Assembly: GCA_036873755.1 (NCBI GenBank)
Contig: JAVTVY010008113.1
Span: 390,997 to 454,996, forward strand
Reading direction: 5' to 3'
From: Hanleya hanleyi
Lineage: Eukaryota; Mollusca; Polyplacophora; Lepidopleurida; Hanleyidae
Length of the DNA: 64,000 nt
Shown: in pieces, positions 45,544-56,747 of the stretch
How positions within the stretch are numbered: the first letter of the stretch is position 1
How the letters are laid out: the number at the start of each line of letters is the position of its first letter
Position numbers and translations under genes: made by a program
The notes under the pieces: model-generated
What the model was told of the DNA's origin: nothing
What the model saw: only the letters and a program-made list of their open reading frames with translations
Databases searched by the model: none

Positions 45544-45582
45544 ATTGCCGGTAATGGAATAATTAGAGGTGTCTCCAGATAG

Positions 45583-46489
45583 ACAGGACAGAACAATATT
45601 TCTTCCTCTCCAACCAGGGCGACTTTCCTCTGGAATTTATGACTTTTGACACAGATTTACGTTTCCGTGACGAAACGGAATAATTAATGAAATATTGCCA
45701 GATAATGCAAATAATACTAGAACTATAAAATTTATCTATTTGCCCATAAAACCGAGTCAAATTTATTTCCTTTCTCCCCTTCCGAATCACTTCGCTAGTA
45801 CCTTGGGAATGAGTTCGGCAAGTGGAATAATGTGATAACGGGGTATATCCGATGAGACATGTTTTTGTTTTGATGGCATATTCTCAAGTCAGAGGTTCGA
45901 TCCCCTAGGACTTGAACCTGGTTTTCGGGTGCCAAAAGTAAGTCAGTTTCCCAATCGGTGGTTCAGAGTCACTGAGATAACTGGACTATCAGACTGACAA
46001 ACTCTCGTTACTGTAATTCTAAGTGACCACGGTCCCTCCCGAGGAACCATTGTAGAAATACCAGATTTGGGAAAATCGTAAAACTTATTAATCTTATGCA
46101 AGTAATTACATTACATTGTTGGGTTGATATCCAAAATCAGCAGCATGTCCCAATAGTTAAAACTCCCTGATGAGTAAAGAGCCTAACTACAAATCTTTAG
46201 ATTCACCTGCACAAGCTGATTCAGATATCTGTGCTTCATATCATTGGTATGCATAATGTTAATATAGCATTAGCGTTAGTTCGGCTCTAGTGGAACCATG
46301 AGGTACTCTGGTGAAACGATATTTATACAGGTACCGTGCACCACGTTACAACGAGCTGATATGATTCTAAATTCGGAAAATACAGTTTGATACCCCCCAA
46401 GAAAAGCCGTTTACATTAACATAAAAACGAATACTCAGAAGGAACATGCACCTCAATCCAGTAGTAATGTTGATAACACGATAATCAGC
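45583..46489. other. No recognised gene
   Basis: Contains an isolated Pol III B-box-like 'ggttcgatccc' at 45894-45904 without a tRNA fold. Otherwise unremarkable. Confidence 0.4.
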
Positions 46490-47500
46490 CAATTCTTCTC
46501 AAAAATATTAATCCGTACCGCTGATCAGTATTCTTAATCCATATGATATACGTTGTAAAGTCGTTATCTAGAGTATGATGTATCTCAGTCACGCTTTGAT
46601 TGTGCCTGTTCATATGAACACTATGCGGACCATGGAATACATGGGTTCATTCGCCCGGGTTGAGCGAATCAGACACAAGTTACAAAACGTACCGCAATAG
46701 ATGTTGCACGCTACGCTCGTATTTTTCTATCAGCATGCGACATGAATCGCCAGTTTTGAGAAACTTCGAGTGGAGGCTCTTGATGATATAGCCCTGTTTC
46801 AAAAGTTTCTGCAATAATGTTTCGTGACAGTGATTAAAATAAACACATTTAACTCAGGATCTAGCAAACGCTGCTAGACGAGATATGTATACGCCATATG
46901 CAGGTCCCTCTGGTATATTACTAGGGAGAAGACCCGCTTCATTTTTATAGAGATATTGGTCTAAAAAAGATGTGCCGCTAGGGTCCTCTGTAGTTTCCTA
47001 CAAATCCAGGGAAGGTGGATATATATCCTTCACTGCCTCATTTATAGAGCGATTATCCAAAGCAAGAAGATCGTCCATACACAATTAGTACCCATTGGAA
47101 TATCTATATGCTGTTGATATATTGTATTCCCAAATCTCACATAGAAATTCGAGCAACTCTATAAACAAAGTAACATCCCATGAATGATATCCTTTGTATG
47201 TAGTAGGGCTAAAGAATTATTTATGGCTTCTGACATTAATATATCGCGATCAGTTTTCTTGAAAACCGACACTATTAATGAATTAAGACGGACAGTAAGG
47301 TCGTGATGAGGGATTGTAGTATAGAGAGTCCAGAAATTCCACGTGAAAACACTGATGACAGGACTACCATTTGGCTGCTGTGAGCACTTTTAGAACACTT
47401 TTGTGGAATGATGCGGAAAATTTGCTGGATGCGGATGGTCTCGGACAACGGCAGTGTATAGTTAGAATTAAGAATTACTAGCATGGAGAGGTTTTATTGA
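46490..47500 (-). pseudogene. Penelope-like retroelement remnant P1
   Basis: Read on the minus strand it holds an RT segment with the 'LYTTIPHHDLTVRLN' motif (about 47335-47285), continues through decayed RT ('YQQHIDIPMGTN'-like near 47105-47080), and ends with the family tail ('gcgtgactgagatacatcat', complement at 46570-46600). Frameshifts and stops throughout. The 'LYT.IPH' and 'GIPMGT' motifs are the basis for the Penelope-like call. Confidence 0.55.
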
Positions 47501-47619
47501 CTTACATGTTCTTATGTAAATATTTCTAACGGCACCGATAAAAATTGTAATGGTTACAAAAGATAGCGAAAAAAGATATTACATTTGACGTCATTCCCTC
47601 AAATGAAAGCGTCTAATCC

Positions 47620-48720
47620 TCCATTCAATATTCAGCCGTCGTCCATTAAAGAATTTCCGCGTCCATAACCCAAAGACATATTCCATATTTTATATAACAG
47701 CGTTAGCACCAAAATCAAAAATCAAACAAACAACAATCATACTATGCATAAACATAAGCCATAAAGATAAACATAAACATAAACATAAACATCAGCCAGT
47801 TTCCTGCAAGAGAGAAACGGTAAGCAATTTTCAATGATGCAGACAAGACATCATTATGTTACAAATTATCAAATCCTTGTCGCTGATCAATATTCTTACT
47901 CCAAATGATTTTCGTTGTAAAGTCGTTTTCTAGAGAATGATGTATATAAGTCACGCTTTGATTGAGACTGTTCATATGAGTACCATGCTGATATTGAAAT
48001 GCATAGGTTCATACGTCCCTTGTCCCCGGGTTATGCGAAATTAGACACAAATTACGAAACGAAGCATCAATCTTGCACGCTACACTCGTATTTTGCTATC
48101 AGCTTGCGATATGTTTCGCCAAATTTTAAAAACTTTGAGTGGAGGTGCATGGTGGTATAGCCCTGTTTTTATAAGTTTCTACAATGGCGTATTGTGACAT
48201 CATTAAAATTGTCACATTTAACACAGGATCTAGCAACTGCTACTGGGCGAGACATATATACTCCATATGCAGGTCCCACTGGAATGGTGCTGTCCAAAAG
48301 GGATAGTTTACGATGTCGAAGTTGTAGTCATCTCTTTTGTGATGAAGACGAAGAGCGAAAAGACCCGCTTCATTTTCATGGTCCAAATATGATGTGCCGT
48401 TTGGGCTATCTGTAGTTTCCTTCAAATCCAATAAACGTGGACATATATCCTTCACTGTGTCATTTATATGGTGATTACCCACAGCAAGAAAATCGTCTAT
48501 AAAGCGTGTGGTGAATGAGAAGGAACGGGCTTTGAATGGATCGCTTTTTAAAAGGGCCTGCATATAGTCGTATTCATAAGAGAACAGATATAGGTCAGCC
48601 AAAAGGAGCGCGCAAAGGGTCCCCATTGCAATACCCATATGCTCTTCATATATCGTGTTGCCAAATTTCACATAGATATTATTAATGAAAAGCAACTCTA
48701 TGAACAAAGAAACAGCGTCA
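47620..48720 (-). pseudogene. Penelope-like retroelement remnant P2 with open RT core
   Basis: The open frame 48707-48240 (155 codons) contains RT palm motifs: 'EEHMGIAMGTLCALLLADLY' and 'FTTRFIDDFLAVGN' (catalytic DD intact), followed by 'LLDLKETTD' and 'HHKRDDYNFDIVNYPF'. Downstream it carries the same 3' tail as the other copies, ending near 47620. The fragment is too short for a complete element and lacks a recognisable endonuclease. Confidence 0.65.
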
Positions 48721-49165
48721 TTTAATATTCAGCCGTTGTCCATTGAAGAATATCCGCGTCCATAATCCAAAGCCCTAATTCATATAATAGATTTAGCATC
48801 AAATTAAAAGAATAAACCCTAGTAAGCATAAAACTAGGTTAGTTTCGTGTAAGAGAGAAGCGATTAACAGTCTGAAATGATGTCAGCAAGACATCATGAC
48901 TTCTCAAAACTATCAAATTCTTATCGCTGATCGGTATTGGTATTGGTCCACCAATACGCAGCCGTTTCCTGTAGAGTCATATGGTTGCTTTTTAGTCACC
49001 AGACGTCGTAAATTTTTCCCACATCTTGCATATCGCTCAAATTTTCTAATCCATATGATTTTCGTTGTGAAGTCATCTGGAGTATGATGTATCTCAGTCA
49101 CGCTTTGATTGTGCCTGTTCATATGAACACTTTGAGGATCTTGAAATACATAGGTTCATACGGCC
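48721..49165 (-). pseudogene. Penelope-like 3' tail P3 with a small insertion
   Basis: 48721-48945 and 49045-49140 match the tail of P2/P5. Between them lie about 90 bp ('accaatacgcagccgtttcc...') that match, in complement, 41115-41195 and 50650-50735. The tail was therefore interrupted or rearranged with another repeat. Confidence 0.55.
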
Positions 49166-50204
49166 CCTAACCCGGATGTTAAATCTCATGTAGATACATG
49201 TCTGTACGGCCTATGACCTTTAGCATCAAGTTCTTTCGAAAGACATTTTGAATGTTCAATATCAACATACATTCAACGCCAGAGTTAGTGGCGCAATACC
49301 TTTCCTAAAATGCTTTTACTTCCTGAATGGCCCTCGCCAACAGGACGGAAAGCGCTTGATGGTGCAGGTTGTAGAACCAGCTGTGAATCTAGCTTCATAA
49401 GGTGATTTATGCATTTTGGGAGACCGGTACGCTCTTGGTATATCGTTATGAGTGGTTGAACTACAGATACCTCTTTCCTTGGGAAACGTTTTGTGGTTGT
49501 TAAGTAAATCTTGCAGAGTAAATGCAGATTGGGTGTATGTATACGTATTTGATGATCATGTGCTTATACTCAATTCTTTAACCAGCACCTAGTAATAGAC
49601 CCCAATCTTTAACCAGCACCTAGTAATAGACCCCAATTCTGTTAGGATCTACTGGTTTTACACTTGGAACACATTCACAACCGAATATTCGTTTCACATA
49701 TCGGATTACGTTTTATATTAGCAGATACGTGCATCATCCTCTCAAGACAGGGCCTTGATCCAGTGGGAGATTTCCAACTGGATTTCGATAATTAGATACC
49801 TTTTATATTGACTTTACCCTGACAGTCAGTTTGATGATTTTATGTACAAAGAGAAAGGTGATCTATTCGATATGAATCTCTTACCCAAGCGCCGAACTTA
49901 CCTCACACGGAATCGTTCAGAATAGCTACATACCGGATTTCATGTTTGTCACCAAAATATGCACAGTACCACAATATAACTGCCCAACTATAAAGCATTA
50001 ACTCAATCGTATACCAGAGGGAGTAAGGTGACTCACTCCAGGAAATGAAATACGATTGATTTCGGACAATCTTCACCGCGAAATCATATTATCAGATACA
50101 CGCTTGATGATGTATGAATATACACGTAACCATGGTAACTGCTGATAGAACACAATTATTCATATTGAAAGATTGTGATGAAATTTTGAAAAGATTAATC
50201 TCTG
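49166..50204. other. No recognised gene; one 33-bp duplication
   Basis: 49563-49640 contains two copies of 'tttaaccagcacctagtaat' plus 'agaccccaattc'. Nothing else is recognisable. Confidence 0.4.
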
Positions 50205-50500
50205 GGACCACGTTTGCTCCATTCAAAGTTTCTCAAAGTTGGTGATACATATCGCATGCTGATAGTAAAATACGAGAGTAGCGTGCAAGATCTATGGCGT
50301 TACGTTTCGTAACTTGTGTCTAATTCCGCTTAACCCGAGGCTAGGGGCCGTATGAACCCATGTACTTCAATATTCTCATGGTGGTCATATGAACAGTCAC
50401 AATCAAAGCGTGACTGAAATATATCATTCTCTAGATGACGACTTTACAGCGATTATCGTGGATTAAGAATACTGATCAGCGATACGGATTTGATGGAAAG
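50205..50500 (+). pseudogene. Penelope-like 3' end fragment P4
   Basis: 'ggtgatacatatcgcatgct' through 'gcgtgactgaaatatatcat' to 'actgatcagcgatacggat' parallels 52120-52400. It is a 5'-truncated fragment in the opposite orientation to P1-P3. Confidence 0.55.
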
Positions 50501-51149
50501 ACACGTCTCAATATGGTAAATATAAGAATATCCAGACCTGTAAACTAACGTGTAATGCCCGACGTCGTGAGAACAATAAATCTACATATATTTCTCAAAT
50601 GACATGTACAGAGGACGGACGTCAGGGATTAACTGTCCACCAGCAGAATCCTGCCGCATACAGATAGTAAACTGGGGAGATTTGCAAGAGGTGGGAAAAA
50701 TTTACACCGTCTGGCAACTAAAAAGCAGCCATGTTTGCTTGTGGCGTCATATGACTTTTTGTCGGTACGTCGGCATCGTTTTTCATCACACTTTTAATAT
50801 TGCGTTTCGATATATTACCTTTTATCTGTAGGTGATCGATAACTTGTATTAATCAGATAATTTATCGAGCTGAAGATATCAGTCAGTTAACAATATATCA
50901 CATGTGATTGAAAAATAAGACATTTCTTCTCAATATTGTAATACTTTGTCTGATATCTTATAGAAGCGCGTAATTACAGATGTTGGTTCCAGTATTTAAT
51001 TACGGATGTTGGTTCCTGTATTTACATTTACACAAATACACAAAGTTTTCATTAATATAACCATAAATGACGCGTTCAAATTTCCCGTAAAAGTCAACAT
51101 CACCTAAAAAAGACATGACCTTATACTATGTTGGACTCCCACGAAACTT
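50501..51149. other. Mostly unrecognised; short dispersed motif
   Basis: 50650-50735 repeats the motif found at 41115-41195 ('gagatttgcaagaggtggga', 'aaaaagcagccatg'). A short duplication ('attacagatgttggttcc') is at 50970-51015. Confidence 0.4.
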
Positions 51150-52615
51150 GCATTACCGCTAGTGTGGTTTATGTCAACCCTGTTGACGAGGGCCCTTCAG
51201 GAGGTAAAATCATTTTGGGAAAGGTATTGCGCCACTATTTCTAAAAACTTTGGCGTTGAATGTATGTTGATATTGAAAAACTCAAAATGTCTTACGGAAG
51301 AATTTGATGCTAAAGGTCACATACGTACAGACATGTATCCACATGAGATTTCTCGACTCTCTATACTACAATCCCTCATTATGACCTTATTGACCGTCTA
51401 AGTTCATTAATAGTATCTGTGTTCAAGAAAACTGATCGTAGATATATTAATGTCGGAAGCCATTCTTTAGCACTACTACATACAAGAGATATCATTCATG
51501 GGATGTTTCTTTGTTGATAGAGTTGCTTGAATTTATCATTAAAAATATCTATGTGAAATTTGAACACAATATATCAACAGCATATAGGTATTCCAATGGG
51601 TACTAATTGTGCACCCCTGTTGGCTGACCTATATCTGTTCTCTTATGAATATGACTATATGCAAGCGCTTTCAAATTACAAGCGTCTAGTCCGTCATTCT
51701 AGAATGATCCATTCAAAGCCCGTTCCTTCTCATTCATCAAACACTATATAGACGATCTTGTTGATGTGGATAATCGCTAAATAAATGACGCAGTGAAGGA
51801 TATATATCCACCTTCACTGAATTTGAAGGAAACTACAGATAGAATTACAGGCATATCATATTTAGACACATATCTATAAAAACGAAGCGGGCCCTTCTCT
51901 CTCGTCGACTTTATGAAAAAAGAGATGATTACAATTTCCACATGGTAAACTATCCCTTTCTGGACAGAAATATTCCAGTGGGACCTGCGTATGGCGTATA
52001 CATATCTCGCCTAGTAGCATTTGCTAGACCCTGTGTTAAATGTGACGATTATAATCAACGTCAAAAAACATTGTTGCAGAAACTTATAAAACAGGGCTAT
52101 ACCACCAAGCGCCTCAAATTTGGCGATACATATCGCGTGCTGATGGCAAGGTACGAGCGTAGCGTGCAAGATCTATGGTGTTACGTTTCGTAACTTTTAT
52201 CTAATTCCACTTAACCCGGGGCTAGAGGCCGTATGAACCCGTACGATCAAATGGGCGATCTTATAGGATTCAAGATACTCATGGTGCTCATATGAACAGT
52301 CACAATCAAAGCGTGACTGAGATACATCATTCTTTAGATGACGACTTTACAACCAATATTACGGATTAAGACTACTGATTAGCGATGCGGATTTGATATT
52401 TTTGGAACATCATGATGTCTTGCCGCCATCATTGAAAACTGTTGACCGCTTCTCTCCTGCAAGAAAGTAGCCTATGTTTATGTGTAATATGATTGTCTTT
52501 TTGAATTTGGTCCTAATACTGTTATATGGAATATGGAATAGTCTTTGGATTATGGACGCGGAGATTCTTTAATGGACGGCGGCTGAATTATGAATGACGG
52601 ATCAAACGCTTGTAA
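51150..52615 (+). pseudogene. Penelope-like retroelement remnant P5 (longest)
   Basis: RT pieces in order: 'SRLSILQSLIMTLLTV' region (51345-51400, decayed LYTTIPH box), 'QQHIGIPMGTNCAPLLADLY' (51575-51635), 'HYIDDL' (about 51765), and 'FLDRNIPVGPAYGVYISRLV' with 'NQRQKTLLQKLIKQGY' (51957-52110). Next come an untranslated tail and the end 'aaacgcttgtaaat' at 52607-52620. At least four frameshifts. Its last 304 bp are the sequence found inside the Gypsy integrase. Confidence 0.65.
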
Positions 52616-52927
52616 ATATATTAAACGCAACATATACAGGTGGTAGACGAAGATACCGACATACTGACAAGAAGTCACATGCCTCCACAGACCAATATTC
52701 TGACTGCATATCTAAAAACATCAGACGAACCAATGAAAGTACTCAAGAGTACTATTGTCTGGAACAGTAATGGATGTGCAATATCGATTCGTTGCTTCAG
52801 AATAGTGTACATCTATTTCGATTTTCGGGAGTTTCCGACTGCCCGCTAGTGGGCACTCGAGTCAGGGAAGACAAAATATGTACTCAATAACATAAAAAGA
52901 GATAGGGTGCAATAAGCGTTTTCGCGG

Positions 52928-53206
52928 TTACAAGGATCGGGAGTGATCTAGAGTTCGCTGTGTGAAATGAGTTACCTGTATCTCTTTACTTAGCATTACA
53001 AAGGCATGAAAACAAATACAGTTTGCCATACACTGTTTACCTCTGGACATCGCAGAGAATATTTGAGCTCCTTGATGAAAGCTACATGTACCATGAACAA
53101 TCTTTGTGCTGCTAATTATATGGGAAGGAGGCCCAGGATTTGTTTCCACGTAATTTGGCATTATTATGAGAGCCGGCAAGTAATACCTACATACAAACAA
53201 TTGCAT
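52928..53206 (-). pseudogene. LINE fragment with a 2A-like motif
   Basis: The minus-strand frame contains 'YVETNPGPPSH' at about 53156-53124. DxExNPGP sequences are 2A-type ribosome-skipping peptides, known near the N-terminus of some metazoan LINEs. Here the leading Asp is Tyr. The rest of the frame ('IVHGTCSFHQGAQIF...') is decayed and not certain. Confidence 0.4.
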
Positions 53207-54227
53207 AATCCATAAACTGGCAAAATAAGAACAGTTAGACCACTATAAAACCTGTAGTTAACTGTGACCTTTGAAATCCAGTGATGTAAAAAAGCATACA
53301 CAATCGGAAGCATGAGTGCTGCTAGCTTTACCTAATTGTCTCGTAATCGTACTATGCAATGGATACCAATTTGTTGTCTGTACTGGTCAATAGAAATCCC
53401 CATCGTTCTTAGAAATTTAATTTACACGTGCCTTACAAGTTAAATTTAGAACTTTCGAGCGTGTTTTCAGCTCCAAATGTGCTCCACTCCAAAGTGTGCT
53501 CAACTCCAAGTGTGCTCAACTCCAAGTGTACGCTCAACTCGATCGTACAAACCAGACCTATTAAATTCGGGCCAAATTCACAATCACGATTTAGCGAATT
53601 GGCACGGACAATTGACAAATAGGCCAAAATACTTTGAATCTAAGTTGGCCAACTTCGTGTTATAAGAATTCAATTAATTGCCAAATTATGCGACAAATAT
53701 TTTCTCATTACCAGCACTAAAATGTAAATGGTGTTGTTGCTGAGAAAGGAATTCTGACGAAACGTTTTCCTTCAGCTCAAGTTGCAAGCGAGTCCGATGA
53801 TGGGCTGTAAACAACACAAACAATGATTCAGTTCAAGGACGCAAATAGAGTATGGTCTGGTATTTACCAATGAATGAAACCAAGTTTTTCCCCACGTCGA
53901 CGGTCGTCCAACTTCACACGTTTGCTTATCATCACGGGCAATGCTGACACTAAAATCCCGCCAGAAGGAAACCACGAGGTGTGGTGGAAACCCTTGTTAC
54001 CATGTGCATAGTTTACAAAATAAAATTTGACGCATTGCTCTGACAGCACGGCACAATGTGTTGAATATGGGGGTCTGGGAATGTCCGACTGGGAATGTCC
54101 GACTTCAAGAACCAAAAACATAGTCCACTAATTCACGAGCAGTGTGAACAAAACAAGGTAAAAGATACGACTGGCGATACCGTTAAAATAGAGGCCTTCG
54201 CCTTATTCATCTAAATATACAAACGTT
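53207..54227. other. No recognised gene; short tandem repeat
   Basis: 53470-53535 has about four units of 'tgtgctcaactccaag'. Open frames at 53772-54121 on the minus strand have no family resemblance. Confidence 0.4.
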
Positions 54228-54903
54228 TTTGGTTGGTTTTATCCCTTCGGAGTTAAAAAATGTGAACTTGCGGATTTTTTTTCCTTTGACCGCATCACTC
54301 GTTGGCTGGCCTAATCACACTCAAAAGGTGGCCAGATGGCTCTGCGCAGTTATTGGGTCAGGGGTCAGCCGGATATAGTGCGTGTACCAGTGTTGGCAAG
54401 CAGCCAAATTTGCTGTACGACAACAGAGTCTGGGAATAGGGCTTCGCCCTGTTCCAGACAAAAATGATCCCAGTGATCATATTTACCTCAGTCACGCTTT
54501 TATTGCAGATGTTCATGTATCTATCTTCAATGGCATGAGAACACGGCCCTGAACATCCGTTCCAGCGGTATTAGCTACAAATATTCAAGAGCAATGATTT
54601 AACAGGCAGATCAAGTCATTTGGTGGAAAGTGATGAACAATGTGACCGTTGGATAGAAGAAACAGTCCAAACGGGGAAAATATTAGTCGAATGTAAGTTC
54701 TTGTTCAGAACACAAGTTTGCAAGCGCTGCATTCTCCACCTTGTCTCCACAGTCACAAACTACAGTCACAATGATTTACACAGAGGTCAAACCATAACAG
54801 ACAGATGTCATTTTCCACTAAAGTATCGGCTAGTTTTAAATATGTTAATATCCAATATCATGAACTTTAGTTACCGTAGATTTGTATCTGGCGTACATAA
54901 GTA

Positions 54904-56747
54904 GTATAGTCCCGTGAAAAAAGGTCGTATTTTGCCGGGGGAGGTAACTTGATTTCAGCTCAAGAGAGCTCCCCGCAAAAGGGAGGTAACTCTGGATGCA
55001 CTTTTCTGATTTTTGGCAAATGCCGGGTTATCTTCCCTGATTCGAACATTTGCATATTAAATCTATACGGGAAAATGCCTGTATGGGGTATGGATGGTCC
55101 GATTGGGTCGTATGAGGTATCAATGTGAAGCAGTCGCGAAGAGGCATCCGACGAGGTGGGTGTGGGGTTGAAATATCGTCATTCTGCGCATGCGCGGTGA
55201 CAAAGGGTATGGAAATAGACGTTTTGGGTCTAGGGGAGCCACTAGTGGTCCGATGGAGTTGAGTCAGGTAACAATGTGAAACCTATGTGAGGGGACATCC
55301 GACGGGGTGGGAGTGGGTTTGAAATATCGTCATTCTGCGCATGCGCGGTAGACCAAGGGTATGGAAATAGACGTTCTGGGGTCGAGGGGAGCCCCTATTG
55401 GGTCGATGGAGTCGTATGAGGTATCAATGTGAAGCATAGGTGAGGGTGCATCTGACTGGACTAGTGTTTCGGTCGTTGTCAACATTCTGCGCATGCGCAA
55501 ACAGGGAATCGTGGGAAAAGGGTACGGAAATAGACGTTTTGGGATCTAGGTGAGCCACTAATGGTCCGATGGAGTTGAGTGAGGTATCAATATGAAGCCT
55601 ATGTCAGGGGGCATCCGATGGATTGGGTATGGGGTTGGAATATCGTCATTCTGCGCATGCGCGGTAGACCAAGGGTATGGAAATAGACGTTTTGGGATAT
55701 AGGGGAGCCCCTAATGGGCCGATAGAGTCGTATGAGGTATCACTGTCAAGCCTATGTGAGGGGGCATCCACCTGGACTAGTGGCTCGGGCGATGTCAACA
55801 CTCTGCGCATGCGCAAACAGGGAATTGTGGGAAAAGGGTATGGAAATAGACGTTTTGGGTCTGGGTGGGCCACTATTGGTCCTATGGAGTCGTATGAGGT
55901 ATCCATGTGAAGCATTCGTAAAGGCCCATTCTCACGGTGCAATTTGTAGTAACAACTTGTAGCATACAACTTAGTTGCATCGTGAGAACACTCGTACGAT
56001 TTTAGTCGCATGCTACTTGTCGTATGAAATAGAACCGGTCCTATTTCATGCGATTAGTTGCATGCTACAAATCGGGGGAATCCCCCGCCGAGTTGTTACT
56101 ACAAATCGCATCGTGAGAATGGACCTTAAAGGAGTATCCACCTGGGCTAGTGTCTCGGCCGTTGTCAACATTCTGCGCATGCGCAGACAGGGAATTGTGG
56201 GAAAAGGGCATGGAAGTAGACGTTTTGGGGTCTATTTGGGCCCCTAGTTGTCCTATGGAGTCGGGTGAGGTATCGTTGTGAAGGATACGTGAGGGGGCAT
56301 CCGACTGTACTAGTTTGACGTGGAACTGGCGTCATTCTGCGCATGCGCAGTAGGCAAAGGGTATGGAAATAGACGCTTTGGGATCGAGGTGGGCCACTAT
56401 TGGTCCTATGGAGTCGTTTGAGGTATCAATGTGAAGCCTATGTGAGGGGGCATCCGTCTGGGCTAGTGTCTCGGCCGTTGTCAACAGTCTGCGCATGCGC
56501 AAACAGGGAATTGTGGGAAAAGGGTATGGAAATAGACGTTTTGGGGTCTGGGTGGGCCACTATTGGTCCTATGGAGTCGTATGAGGTATCCAAGTGAAAC
56601 ATTCGTAAAGGATTATCCACCTGGGCTAGTGTCTCGGCCGTTATCAACATTCCGCGCATGCGCAGACAGGGAATTGTGGGAAAAGGGCATTGGAATGGAC
56701 ATTTTGGGGTCTATTTGGGCCCCTGGTCGTCCGATGAGGTCGAGTGG
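54904..56747 (+). mobile_element. Partial foldback arm (copy III)
   Basis: Starts with the terminus gtatagtcccgtg and runs through about ten tandem units, then stops at the duplication junction. It contains its own copy of the 205-bp MITE. It is nearly identical to 57426-59287. Confidence 0.9.
55922..56126 (-). mobile_element. PIF/Harbinger-type MITE (copy in III)
   Basis: Starts AGGCCCATTCTCACGG and ends in the complement of AGGTCCATTCTCACG, with TAA on each side (55919-55921, 56127-56129). Same insertion site as at 17148, so it is copied by duplication and is not an independent insertion. Confidence 0.8.

Larger units (their letters stand above)
54228..56747 (+). repeat. Tandem duplication, unit 1 (about 2.52 kb)
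   Basis: From 'tttttggttggttttatccc' to 'ccgatgaggtcgagtg' the sequence is repeated directly at 56748-59287, nearly base for base. Unit 1 lacks 18 bp present in unit 2 ('gacagggggcgccacc' region, near 54957). The unit comprises the foldback flank plus the outer half of a foldback arm. The junction at 56747 joins mid-arm sequence to flank sequence within a shared 'gtttttggttgg'. Confidence 0.9.

Noticed and set aside
43128..45596. Long minus-strand frames (VLSISIIVK repeats)
   Set aside because: Reverse reading of the 27-bp minisatellite.
45815..45990. Possible tRNA or tRNA-derived SINE (B-box ggttcgatccc)
   Set aside because: No matching A box at the right distance and no cloverleaf; a lone B-box is weak evidence.
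52640..52849. Frame starting VDEDTDILT
   Set aside because: Slight resemblance to transposon-associated proteins but too short and without other motifs.
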